A DNA stretch of 64,000 nucleotides, taken from contig NZ_FWFJ01000023.1 in NCBI RefSeq assembly GCF_900172365.1, forward strand, positions 1-64,000. Reading direction: 5' to 3'. This DNA is from Roseovarius gaetbuli (lineage in GTDB: Bacteria; Pseudomonadota; Alphaproteobacteria; Rhodobacterales; Rhodobacteraceae). The position numbers and the translations under genes are program-made. This document shows, piece by piece, positions 1 through 8,179 of this stretch (position 1 is its first letter; every line of letters starts with the position of its first letter). A model generated the notes under the pieces. That model searched no databases, was not told where the DNA came from, and worked only from the letters and a program-made list of their open reading frames with translations.

Positions 1-77
1 CCGAATAACCCTCAAAAATCCCATGTCTACCACTCCAATAGCCCCCAGCTGAATCAAGCAGGGGTAAGGTTGCACAT

Positions 78-132
78 GGGTCAATTCTCAATGACAATTT
101 CTGCAGTTGCCGGGTCAGTTCTCAGTGACAAT
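78..132. repeat. Two tandem ~21-bp motifs resembling an IS21-type terminal repeat
   Basis: Two near-identical 21-bp copies lie at 78-98 and 112-132, 34 bp apart, differing at two positions. Each has the form GGGTCA-RTTCTCA-RTGACAAT. IS21-family elements carry multiple short repeats of this kind at their termini, so this may be the residue of an insertion sequence end. No transposase gene is visible here; the rest could lie left of the window. The family assignment is from memory of the motif only. Confidence 0.4.
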
Positions 133-214
133 CAACAGCGGCCTGTTTGGTGGAGGACCACTCTGGAGCTTTCGGGGTTCACGTCTAATGTGGCATATGG
201 CGGGCGCGCTCCCT

Positions 215-238
215 GGAGGCTCTCAGCGGCTGTGGGGA
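215..238 (+). repeat. 24-bp direct repeat, copy 1
   Basis: This 24-bp sequence recurs at 1115-1138 in the same orientation with one mismatch, exactly 900 bp away. The pair brackets the unrecognised gene at 283-1005. Its core is CTCAGCGGCTGTGGGGA. It may be a dispersed intergenic repeat of Rhodobacterales or a scar of a small mobile unit. Confidence 0.7.
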
Positions 239-282
239 TAACGCGTCTGGCGTTTCGCGCGGTGGCGTGCCAACAAGTTCGT

Positions 283-1005
283 ATGATTGAGTTCGCCCAG
301 CTTCCCGATGACCATCCTGATCTGCCCTTTTCGCCGCTGCTGCGCGCGGCACGTCTGACTTTGACATATGCGGCTGACGAGGGGCCGATCGCGCTTACCA
401 AGACAAAGGCGTTCAAGCGGTCTTTCGTCCACTGGGCAGCGGAGCATTTCGATTGGCCTGGCCGCAGCTATGAAGAGGTGTTCCGATACAATAAAGTCCT
501 CAACGAGTATGACTTCCCGCCGCTTGAACTGCTTCATTTCCTTTTGGTCGCTCTAAAGCTCGGGCGCCATTACAAGGGCGAGTTCAGGCTGACCAAGAGG
601 GGCAAGGAGTTCTCGCAGTCACCCGGTGCGCTCTTTCATGAACTGATCCCCTTCTACATTCTGAATGTTGACCACGCCTCCTATGGAAGATTCGATGATC
701 GCCCGTTCGGCAATTGGGATGTCTGGCTCAACGTTATCAACGTCGAAGTCGAAAACGGTGCAAGCGAGCGCACCCTTTATGGTGTTTTTTATGGGGAAGG
801 CGCTAACGGGGACAACGCCGGTTGGCGTGAAATCTCTGCATTCTCTCATTGCGTCCTGAAGCCTCTCGAATGGTCGGGCCTGATCTCCGTGCATGATGCG
901 GATGAAGCGGGGCGGTCGGCAAGAATGTGCTTTAAGACACCCCTTTGGCGGTCGGCGCTAAAATTGGACACGGATGATATGCTGGCGCGCGCGACGCAAC
1001 ATTGA
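283..1005 (+). CDS. Hypothetical protein, probably truncated at the N terminus
   Basis: I do not recognise a defined domain. From the ATG at 283 the product is 240 residues. It is rich in aromatic residues, soluble, without signal peptide or membrane segment. Notable stretches are FVHWAAEHFDWPG and KLGRHYKGEFRLTKRG, which look like a folded helical/winged segment and vaguely recall C-terminal parts of plasmid-borne hypothetical proteins of Rhizobiales. The frame stays open upstream to position 70, but that part runs through the IS-like motifs and the 24-bp repeat, so it is probably not original coding sequence. No convincing ribosome binding site precedes 283, consistent with loss of the true start. 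It lies between two 24-bp direct repeats. Confidence 0.5.
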   Translation: MIEFAQLPDDHPDLPFSPLLRAARLTLTYAADEGPIALTKTKAFKRSFVHWAAEHFDWPGRSYEEVFRYNKVLNEYDFPPLELLHFLLVALKLGRHYKGEFRLTKRGKEFSQSPGALFHELIPFYILNVDHASYGRFDDRPFGNWDVWLNVINVEVENGASERTLYGVFYGEGANGDNAGWREISAFSHCVLKPLEWSGLISVHDADEAGRSARMCFKTPLWRSALKLDTDDMLARATQH

Positions 1006-1714
1006 GTAGGTCTAAACCAATCGGCAGTGTGGTCGGCGCTATGATCATCTCTGGCAGCGACCACACACAAATTCGACACCATCCCGGCAGCGCACAACGC
1101 AAAGCGCTCGCCCCGGAGGCTCTCAGCGACTGTGGGGAACCTTGACGGCCAAGGGCCGCAAGGAGCCGACATTCGCTGCGATGGTCGCTTAGGTCAGCTC
1201 TGCAGGAATTTGCTGCCGCACGCGCAGTCTTGGGGACGGCTCCCAGCCAAAAGCGGACATGCGCTCGGATAGCAGCGGGCGGAAAGCGTGCTTTTCAAGG
1301 TCGCAGGATCGGCCGAACAAATAAGCAATAGGCCCGCCAGTCCTAGAACCGACGGGCCGAGAATGCTGAAATCGTCCACTCACGGACAATTCCTTAAAGC
1401 CAAGCAATGTGAAGCCAGCATGGCGGATTTGGGGTTATTTGGCGCTTGCTTGTCACACCACTGCTTCTACCAACACCGGACGTGTGCCGGAATCGGGGCT
1501 ATGACCAAGATGCGGGACAAACTCGCCGTTACGGGAGGTTTGACTTCCCGGACAGCTGCGGCGCCAGAATGCATCCCCATCGCACCCCTGTAATTTCTCT
1601 AGGACTTCGTGCTGACTATGGAGATCTTCGTCGGTGGCTCCCGGGATGTTGAGCCATTCCTCACCCGGGATCAGAGCTTACCAACGTCCTGGTTGTTCCT
1701 GTATGGGATGCTAG
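1006..1714. other. Non-coding or decayed DNA
   Basis: About 700 bases without a convincing gene. Short open frames exist in several phases, but none has a ribosome binding site or recognisable protein. It holds the second 24-bp repeat (1115-1138) and leads into the integrase remnant. The look is that of degraded island DNA. Confidence 0.5.
1115..1138 (+). repeat. 24-bp direct repeat, copy 2
   Basis: This copy matches 215-238 at 23 of 24 positions in the same orientation. It lies about 110 bp after the stop codon of the hypothetical gene. Confidence 0.7.
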
Positions 1715-1867
1715 CAGGTAGAACCTACAAGTTATCCCCGTGACATTGCCGAGATGGGGCTCGCACACACGGTGGGCGGCGACGTGGAGCGCGCGTATCG
1801 ACGCAGTGACATGCTGGAGCGGCTGCGTGAGATGATGGACAGTTGGGCCGACTTCATGCTCGGTTGA
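1715..1867 (+). pseudogene. Tyrosine recombinase (phage-type integrase), C-terminal remnant
   Basis: An in-frame stretch between a stop at 1712-1714 and the TGA at 1865-1867 encodes the end of a P4-type integrase. It contains YPRDIAEMGLAHTVGGD followed by VERAYRRSDMLERLR and ends WADFMLG. The tyrosine of ERAYRRSD is at the place of the catalytic nucleophile, preceded by the helix that carries the conserved LAH...G motif. Everything N-terminal to about 49 codons is missing, including the Arg and His of the catalytic set. This is an inactive relic that marks the edge of a former genomic island. The identification rests on motif recognition and is fairly strong for so short a piece. Confidence 0.75.
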
Positions 1868-1939
1868 GATGCTGAAAGCTGACGTAGGTCCATGTGGGAG
1901 GTTTCGAATGAAACGGTCGTGGCCCGCGTTCTCGGAATG

Positions 1940-3328
1940 TCACAAGGCGAAGGCGTAAATCACCACCCAGAGCGACAGCATGATCCCGCAGAGCATAGTG
2001 TAGACGCCGTTCCACGCCCAGCCGACACGCAGCGCGCTGATGCCTCCGAAGGACCCGATCAGCAGTGTAGTCGCCGTGAAGGGCGAACTGGCCCCGCTAA
2101 GCGCCCAGCCGGAGGTAAGTGCCACGACGATGGCGGTCGGCGTCACGCCAAGGCTCTCGGCACCGGGAATGAGCGGCGCGAGCAGCGTCACCGCGAGGAT
2201 CGGGTTCATCCCGAGCTGCCCCGCCAGCGGAATGAGCCAGACGAAACTCACGAGGAGAAGCCAAGGCGGAAACACCGCCAGATCGAGCCCGGCGCGCTGC
2301 ATCAGCGGCCCGAGCAGGGCCGAGCCGACGGTGCCGATATACCCGGCCATCATAAGCAGCGTGAGCTCTTCGCGGTAGCCCGGCAATTCCTTGGTCACGT
2401 AGTCGCCGAATCGCCGCGCGACAGACCGCACTGGCGCCTGTGTCCAATGCTGAATCAGCATCCACACCAGCGCAATCACCGGCACGATGACCACTACCAA
2501 CCCGACGATCCGCACATCCGTGATAGCCGACAGGCTGATCACGCTGATCACCAACACCCCGAGCAGCGCCAGCAGCGGCAGCATGAGGGCCCAGGACCCT
2601 TCCGGCTCCTGGCGTCGAGGCGTCACGCTCAGCCGTGGTTTGAAGGCCGTGTCGAGCCCCCAGCCGATCCCGGCCAGCAGCGCCGAGGAGACCAGACCCG
2701 GCACCATCGCCTGTGCCCAGCTTGTCCCCGGTACGACACTGACCGAGATCGCCATGGCGAAGGACAGGGGCGACCATGGCAGCGTTGATACGAAGGCCCG
2801 CTGGATAGCCAGCAGCATCCGCCGGATACGGTGACCGCGCACCTCGGCGTCGGGCTCTGTCTCGGCATTGGCCAGCGCCAAGGCGCCCAGAAGCTGGATC
2901 GCCCCGTAATTGAGCAGCAGCGCAAAGCCCTGACCGCCTACCGTCAGCGCCGCATAGCGCCGACCGGGCCGCTGGCCCGAGAGAAACCCGCCCGCTGCCT
3001 GCACTGCCGCCGAGGTCTGCGCGACATTGCGCAGCGTCGAGAGCGCCGTGAAGAAGGCGGCGATGAAGGCCGCCGAGCGCAACCCGTCCAGGGTCACCAC
3101 CCGCCAGCCCGGCGCGCTGCATGCAAGCGCCACTGTCAGGCCGAGCGCCACCGCGACAAAGGCCTTGCGCGAAACCCGGACCTGCGCCGCCAGAGTGGCC
3201 ACGAGCAACAGCACGAGCACGGGTTTCGCCGGGGCCATCCACGCCGCAATGTGCCATTCGTGAAAAATGACAAGGCAGGTGATTGCGACCAGCAGCATGC
3301 CTGTCATGAGATCGACCCGATTGCGCAT
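1940..3328 (-). CDS. Multi-pass inner-membrane protein, probable ion-transporter-type permease
   Basis: The product is 462 residues with ten or more hydrophobic segments spread along its length and short loops. The second half has the discontinuous-helix look of the ion transporter (IT) superfamily: LGMNPILAVTLLAPLIPG followed by a Ser/Thr/Gly-rich stretch SGWALSGASSPFTATT, which resembles a substrate/ion-binding hairpin. No soluble domain is present. I chose the ATG at 3328; the frame opens 18 bases earlier with TTG, and a further ATG lies at 3307. The gene stands alone, with the integrase relic on one side and an empty stretch on the other. Substrate cannot be told from the sequence; a carboxylate or anion permease is a guess. 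Confidence 0.65.
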   Translation of the reverse strand: MRNRVDLMTGMLLVAITCLVIFHEWHIAAWMAPAKPVLVLLLVATLAAQVRVSRKAFVAVALGLTVALACSAPGWRVVTLDGLRSAAFIAAFFTALSTLRNVAQTSAAVQAAGGFLSGQRPGRRYAALTVGGQGFALLLNYGAIQLLGALALANAETEPDAEVRGHRIRRMLLAIQRAFVSTLPWSPLSFAMAISVSVVPGTSWAQAMVPGLVSSALLAGIGWGLDTAFKPRLSVTPRRQEPEGSWALMLPLLALLGVLVISVISLSAITDVRIVGLVVVIVPVIALVWMLIQHWTQAPVRSVARRFGDYVTKELPGYREELTLLMMAGYIGTVGSALLGPLMQRAGLDLAVFPPWLLLVSFVWLIPLAGQLGMNPILAVTLLAPLIPGAESLGVTPTAIVVALTSGWALSGASSPFTATTLLIGSFGGISALRVGWAWNGVYTMLCGIMLSLWVVIYAFAL

Positions 3329-3732
3329 TTCGCTGAACAATTGCAAGCCCCCGCTGGTTGAAACGTTCTTATGCGTGCTGACGTGTCGGGCGGCAAGGGC
3401 TCACCCTGACGAAACTTCGAGGCGTGAATCGGCGGATCGGGGGCCGTTGCCGAAAGTGCAAATGCTTGTAGAATCTGCAGGGGAGGCGGCAGCTATTTAA
3501 GAGCCGCCTATATGGAGCCATACAAGTCATCTGCGTGATACGCCCCATGCGGTAGGCGTCATTGTAGCCTGCATAACGGCCGTTCGCTCCGTCCGCCGCA
3601 ATACCCAACAGGGCCTACGTGCGGAAACCGGCGGACGGCAAAAGGGCAGGCTTGGAATTAAAAACTAGCTTTGAAGATTGAGATAATTTGATAGCTTATC
3701 TTTACTGATGCTTGGTGTGGGTTCGCTCTCAC
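3329..3732. other. Intergenic, no gene seen
   Basis: About 400 bases with no supported coding region. It probably contains the upstream region of the membrane transporter gene (minus strand) and the 3' flank of the His/Asp-rich gene. Bases 3655-3710 are noticeably AT-rich. Confidence 0.5.
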
Positions 3733-4257
3733 TCAAAAGGAGGGAGTTTTTAAGACCCTATCTTCCAGAGAGCGCCCGTGAGACACCCCAACACCCTCGC
3801 GTCCGCCGCGATATTTGGGCCCTTTCCCCTTGCCGCCGCTGGCATGATCGGAGTCGTCTCCATGGTCATCCCCACCGCTGGCGTGATCGGTGTCCCCCCC
3901 CTCGTGTGAGGTGTGGTCATCGCCATGATCATCCCCGTGGTTATCAGCATCACCGTCATCATCGTTGCGGCCACCTTTGTACTTGGGGCCTTTGCCTTTG
4001 CCGCCGCTGGCGTGATCATCACCATCACCATGATCATCAGCATCGCCGTGGTCATCACCATGATCATCTTCTCCGCCATGCGGATCCTCGGGCCGTCCAT
4101 GCTGCGCCCCACCGACACCACGCCCCTTGCCCTTATTTGATCCGTGGGTGATGGTGTCCGCCCCATCAGTGTGCTGGGCAAAGCCCGCCGCGGCAAAAGC
4201 AATTGCACACAAGCTGGTCAGTACCAGGCGGCGGTTCATCCAGTTCGTATCCATCAT
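3733..4257 (-). CDS. Secreted His/Asp/Gly-rich repeat protein
   Basis: The product is 174 residues from the ATG at 4257, chosen because an AAGG sits six bases upstream. Residues 1 to about 28 form a signal peptide (MNRRLVLTSLCAIAF, cleavage near GFAQ). The mature part is almost entirely low complexity: runs of DDHGD, and the unit DHASGGKGKGPKY-(K/R)-GGR twice. At least 16 histidines alternate with aspartates, so divalent metal binding is plausible, but this is inference. No known domain. It is the last of three same-strand genes with the 409-residue secreted protein and the three-barrel outer membrane protein, from which it is separated by a hairpin. Function unknown. Confidence 0.75.
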   Translation of the reverse strand: MMDTNWMNRRLVLTSLCAIAFAAAGFAQHTDGADTITHGSNKGKGRGVGGAQHGRPEDPHGGEDDHGDDHGDADDHGDGDDHASGGKGKGPKYKGGRNDDDGDADNHGDDHGDDHTSHEGGDTDHASGGDDHGDDSDHASGGKGKGPKYRGGREGVGVSHGRSLEDRVLKTPSF

Positions 4258-4279
4258 CGTCATCCTTGCAAGTTAAAGC

Positions 4280-4309
4280 GTCAGGGGCAGCGGATACGCC
4301 GCCCCTGAC
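4280..4309 (-). terminator. Hairpin after the 409-residue secreted protein gene
   Basis: GTCAGGGGC (4280-4288) pairs with GCCCCTGAC (4301-4309), with further pairing inside the loop. On the minus strand it follows the stop codon of the upstream gene and runs into CGCTTTAACTT. It probably acts as a terminator or attenuator before the His/Asp-rich gene. Confidence 0.55.
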
Positions 4310-4319
4310 TGACCCAGCA

Positions 4320-5549
4320 TTAGAGCGCTTCAGGCACCGCATATTCGTGAATGAACTCGATGACAGCCCGGGAGTCATCCGCCGCCTGCGTGTAGGCGTC
4401 CAGAGATCCCGCCGCCGTGGCATCCACCGATCCAAAGACGGCATCGTAGATATCGACATCCACCTGATCAAAAGACCCATCGGCCTGTTCCACAAGAACC
4501 GTGGCCGTTACGCCCGAATAGGTATCGGACCGGTCGTATGAGAACGACGAATAGTCGACGAACGAATATGTCACATCACCCATGGTTGTCAGGTTGATCC
4601 CGAGAAACGCGTCGATATAGGCAATCTCGTCAGACGTGAATTCCCCGGTTTTGTCCGTAGCGGCGGCCAGGAACGCCGTCGATGCGTCCAGATCTGCCTG
4701 AGTATACTGACCATCGACAAGGAAGTCATAATCCGTACCAACCAAATCATCAGCCGTGAGACCAGGAATGCTGCCAGTCGTCAGAAGCGACACGTAAATC
4801 GCTAGATTCTCCAGCGGCGAGTCGATTGTTTTAGTTTCGTCATCCACCGTCAGCACAAGACGACCCGCTGCGTCGACCGACACAGCCGTGGCACTGGAAA
4901 GCATAGTGATCACTTCAGATGCCCGGTTATCAAGCACCGACGTCGGTGCGCGCCCGACATTCAAGCGGCCAAGCTCAACCTCAACTGTAAGTGTTTCATC
5001 TACCGGATGACCCTCTTCGTCGAGTTCAATCGGGTTGCCGTCCGCATCCAGAGGCTGCACGTAACCATCTGCGGTCAGGATGGGCACACCGTTGGCGTCT
5101 CGGTCAATGATCCACAAATCGCCGAAAAGATCACCTTTCTTTGAGCCCGAGGTTGCCGGTCGACCACCGCCAGCGCCGTCCTTGCCGCCGGGCTGTCCGG
5201 CCCATTCCGGACGATCAGACTCGTCGTCGCCCTCATCGGCCGCGTCTGCAGAGTCGCCCGAGCCTGCAGAACCGCCATGACCTTTCACCGGATCGTCCAT
5301 ACCGGTGATATCCCTGAAAATGCCGCCAAGACCTTTGCCTCCGCCGCCTTGCCCCATTTGGCCGCCTTGACCATGGCCACCACCGGCACCCTTGCCAGAT
5401 CCTGCGCCCTGCCCCTGTTGACCTTTGCCCGAACCCTCCTGGGCAAAAGTCATGTCAGGTGCCACCGATGCGGCACCAAGGGCGATAACAGCGCAGCCTG
5501 CCGCGAGGATAAATTTCAGAGATTGTCTGCCTGACGTCAACTTAAGCAT
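4320..5549 (-). CDS. Secreted Gly-rich/acidic protein of unknown function
   Basis: The product is 409 residues. Residues 1-36 are a signal peptide ending near TFAQEG. Residues 37-80 are Gly/Gln/Lys-rich (GKGQQGQGAGSGKG type), followed by an acidic Asp/Ser stretch. From about 140 a folded part begins with FGDLWIIDRDANGVPI and LDADGNPIELDEEG, which recall Asp-rich calcium loops but do not fit an EF-hand exactly. Residues 190-409 are acidic, without cysteines or membrane segments. I have a memory of related hypothetical proteins in other alphaproteobacteria but no named domain. It lies between the three-barrel protein gene and the His/Asp-rich gene on the same strand; a shared surface role is inferred from this arrangement and from all three carrying signal peptides. 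Confidence 0.75.
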   Translation of the reverse strand: MLKLTSGRQSLKFILAAGCAVIALGAASVAPDMTFAQEGSGKGQQGQGAGSGKGAGGGHGQGGQMGQGGGGKGLGGIFRDITGMDDPVKGHGGSAGSGDSADAADEGDDESDRPEWAGQPGGKDGAGGGRPATSGSKKGDLFGDLWIIDRDANGVPILTADGYVQPLDADGNPIELDEEGHPVDETLTVEVELGRLNVGRAPTSVLDNRASEVITMLSSATAVSVDAAGRLVLTVDDETKTIDSPLENLAIYVSLLTTGSIPGLTADDLVGTDYDFLVDGQYTQADLDASTAFLAAATDKTGEFTSDEIAYIDAFLGINLTTMGDVTYSFVDYSSFSYDRSDTYSGVTATVLVEQADGSFDQVDVDIYDAVFGSVDATAAGSLDAYTQAADDSRAVIEFIHEYAVPEAL

Positions 5550-5662
5550 GATGCATCCTTCCTATTTGCATTTTCTTTTGTCAGTACCCTCAAGAGAGGA
5601 TTTTGTGACAATGCACATAACAGTGCAGACCAAACGCATTCAGGAAGTGATATACATCAAGA

Positions 5663-5688
5663 CAGCGGCAATTATTTTTGCGCCGCTG
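5663..5688 (-). terminator. Hairpin after the three-barrel protein gene
   Basis: CAGCGGC (5663-5669) pairs with GCCGCTG (5682-5688) around an AT-rich loop, about 30 bases after the stop codon on the minus strand. The following U-run is weak (TCTTGATG), so termination is uncertain. Confidence 0.4.
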
Positions 5689-5716
5689 CCTTTATGACTT
5701 GAGGCACTCAGAGAGT

Positions 5717-8179
5717 TTAGAACTTACGCGTGAGACCGACCCGGAACAACCGTTCGGTTGTGTCGAATTGGTCCACGCCGAGATTATAGTTAATGGAGTT
5801 CGCGTCGTACTCAGTCTGCGTATAATCCAGCCGGGCATGCATCTTGTCACTAATCGCGAACTCGACACCGCCGCCAATCCGAACTCCATCAAAGGTCTTA
5901 CTCTGATCGATAACATTTCCCGAGAAGGTGTAATCCAGGTCGAATTTCGAACGCACCAAACCCGCGCGCCCATATAGCAGAACGCTGTCGTTCAGCACAT
6001 ACCCGACCCGCAGGCCCGCGCCTATCGTTCCGACCTTTTCGATCGAGTAGACACGGCCTTCGGGGCTGCGCTCGATGTTCCAGTCGGCCGAGGACAGCTC
6101 GACTTCGGCTTCGCCGCCAATATAGAAATCGTTGGCCTGCACGCCGTAACCGGCAAAGAGACCCCCGGCAAACCCTTGTCCGGCGCGGGTTGCGTCAAGA
6201 GTGAAGGGCACCCCAGATCCTGACACACGCGGCCCGACATTGTCGCTCTGCAACGATCCGTGCCCAAGCTGCACGCCGCCATAGAAGCCCGAAAAGTCGG
6301 TCACGACCGCCGGTTCCGCCGAGCGGCTTTTCGACCCCAGGTCATAGACCAGGCCGAATTGTGCAAGGCTTTCGACATTGGCAAAATTGTCATCGGCGGC
6401 ACCAAGAGGTGATCCGATCTGATAGTCCTCATAGGCGCGAAGCTGATATTCCATCCGCCCCGACAGGCCGTTGCCAAGCGGAATTTCGGCGCCCACCCCG
6501 AACAGCAGCCCCATTTCCCGTTTCGAAAGCTTCACCAGCGGATTGGTGCCGCGCTGATAGGTGCTGTCGAAGTCGGTCGAGACAAAGCCGAACCGTCCGT
6601 AAAGAAGATTGCCGCCCGGCGTGCGCAGGCCGGTGATCCCACTCAGAGAATAGGCATTGCCACGATCTACCGAGAAGGTGCGGTTGGCAAGGTGGTTCCA
6701 GGAGCTGTCATTCACCTCGGCCCCCGCCTCCAGACCCAGAACAAGCGCGCCGTATTCGCTGCGGTAGCCTGCAAAAATGCTGCCTATGGCACCATGATCG
6801 CCGAAATCCGCCGTCAGGTTGCCCCCGGCCCCGGGCGCCCCGCGCGGCCCGTCAACCTTGGTGTGCAGCGCGCTGTCGCCCGCTTGCAGGCCGACATAAA
6901 AACCGCCACCGCTTGCTCTGGCGAAATCGCTTTTATCCGCATCAAACCGCGGGTCCAGCGATGCACCCAAGCTTAGGGTAATCCTGTGCTCGTCAAAATC
7001 CGCACCTGCGACGTCGGACTGGCGCTGGCGGAAATCGTAATCCGCATCCAGATAAACGCGCGGATTGAACGCGTACCTCAGCGACATGCCGGTTTCTGCA
7101 AGCATGTCAGTGCGCGTCAAATTCTTATAGTCGTTCTGCGTCAGGAAGGCATAAGCCGCCAGCGACATGTCGGGCGCAACCCGGTGGCGCAGTCGCAAAC
7201 CGCCGGTGGTCGAGACATAACCCGATGACCCGGCCAGTGTGGTTTCCTCAATGCTCCGTTCGACGATTGCATCAAGATCCGTGCGCTCTCCAAGGGGCAT
7301 ACTCAGATCTGCGCCAAAGTCGACTGCGGTTGTGGTTCCAAAGCGCGAGTCGTCGTAATCCTGGGTCATCACCCCCAGCAACACTTCACCGCTCATCGGA
7401 CCGACCGAGCCGGTATAGCCGACGGCCCCCTGGAACCCATCAGAACTCCGCCGAAAGCCAAGGCCCGCGTTGTCGATGGGCTGGTCATAGTCGCGCTTGT
7501 CGTAGATGCCTTGCAGGAAGACTTCGCCATTTTCGGTGCGCGACAGACCAATGCGCCCGCCCAATTCGTACTGGGTGCGATCCCGGTCGTCATTGTCGAT
7601 GGGCACGCCCACAGCCGTGGGGGTATCATCGTAATTCAGGTCCCTGATATTCACTCCAAGGCGAAAGGTGCGATCCGAAAGGCTGCCGCCAATACCGAAA
7701 TACCCACTGATGTCGGTCGATTCGGTTGGGCGGAGACCGTTTACGTCATCGGGCGACTCGCGGCTTTCATGCCCAAGCTCGTAGTCCACACCGCCAAATG
7801 CAAAAACGCTATCGTTGATGCGGTATCTTGCTTCGGCCCCTAGGAAATAGTCTTCGTAATCCTCGCGCGAATTCCTCGAAAAGCGCGCCACTTCCGCACT
7901 CGCCTCAAGGTTCAGCCTGAAGTCCTCTGCACGGTAAGACAATCCGACCCAAGGCGCGAACAAGGTGACAAAATCAGACCCACGGTCATTGGCAGTCAGA
8001 AATACGTTGTCGGTGAAGTATTCCGAGACGGTTATTCCGGCGTCGAACTCGTAAGGAGTGTCACCCTGTGTGCCCACCGACAAAACCCCGTCATCCTGGG
8101 CTGCGGCCAGATGCGCGGACAACAGGGCAGAGCCGAAAATAGCCAGACCAAAACTCAGGTGGCTGCATTCATTTTTCAT
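5717..8179 (-). CDS. Three-domain outer-membrane beta-barrel protein
   Basis: The product is 820 residues. Residues 1-28 are a signal peptide ending AAAQ. Residues 33-411 resemble the BBP2-like barrel family (PF10082 type): start VTVSEYFTDN-like, then alternating amphipathic strands with Arg/Asp-rich loops. Residues 425-615 and 629-820 are two copies of an Omp25/OmpA-type eight-strand barrel, each opening with GFYxGxQ-G and continuing through FAGY and LLYGR or LYGRAGL strands. The protein ends in KF, the terminal phenylalanine expected for BAM recognition. Tandem fusion of three barrels in one chain is unusual. It is the first of three exported-protein genes on this strand. Role unknown; structural surface protein, porin or polymer export are all possible. 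Confidence 0.8.
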   Translation of the reverse strand: MKNECSHLSFGLAIFGSALLSAHLAAAQDDGVLSVGTQGDTPYEFDAGITVSEYFTDNVFLTANDRGSDFVTLFAPWVGLSYRAEDFRLNLEASAEVARFSRNSREDYEDYFLGAEARYRINDSVFAFGGVDYELGHESRESPDDVNGLRPTESTDISGYFGIGGSLSDRTFRLGVNIRDLNYDDTPTAVGVPIDNDDRDRTQYELGGRIGLSRTENGEVFLQGIYDKRDYDQPIDNAGLGFRRSSDGFQGAVGYTGSVGPMSGEVLLGVMTQDYDDSRFGTTTAVDFGADLSMPLGERTDLDAIVERSIEETTLAGSSGYVSTTGGLRLRHRVAPDMSLAAYAFLTQNDYKNLTRTDMLAETGMSLRYAFNPRVYLDADYDFRQRQSDVAGADFDEHRITLSLGASLDPRFDADKSDFARASGGGFYVGLQAGDSALHTKVDGPRGAPGAGGNLTADFGDHGAIGSIFAGYRSEYGALVLGLEAGAEVNDSSWNHLANRTFSVDRGNAYSLSGITGLRTPGGNLLYGRFGFVSTDFDSTYQRGTNPLVKLSKREMGLLFGVGAEIPLGNGLSGRMEYQLRAYEDYQIGSPLGAADDNFANVESLAQFGLVYDLGSKSRSAEPAVVTDFSGFYGGVQLGHGSLQSDNVGPRVSGSGVPFTLDATRAGQGFAGGLFAGYGVQANDFYIGGEAEVELSSADWNIERSPEGRVYSIEKVGTIGAGLRVGYVLNDSVLLYGRAGLVRSKFDLDYTFSGNVIDQSKTFDGVRIGGGVEFAISDKMHARLDYTQTEYDANSINYNLGVDQFDTTERLFRVGLTRKF

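Noticed and set aside
1413..1430. ATGGCGGA as a possible second copy of the tRNA-Ser end (left attachment site)
   Set aside because: Only eight bases match, far fewer than an attachment core; chance match is likely.
3733..4257. CRISPR-like or tandem DNA repeat array at the His/Asp-rich gene
   Set aside because: The periodicity comes from coding repeats (DDHGD units) within a frame that has a signal peptide; no repeat-spacer pattern.
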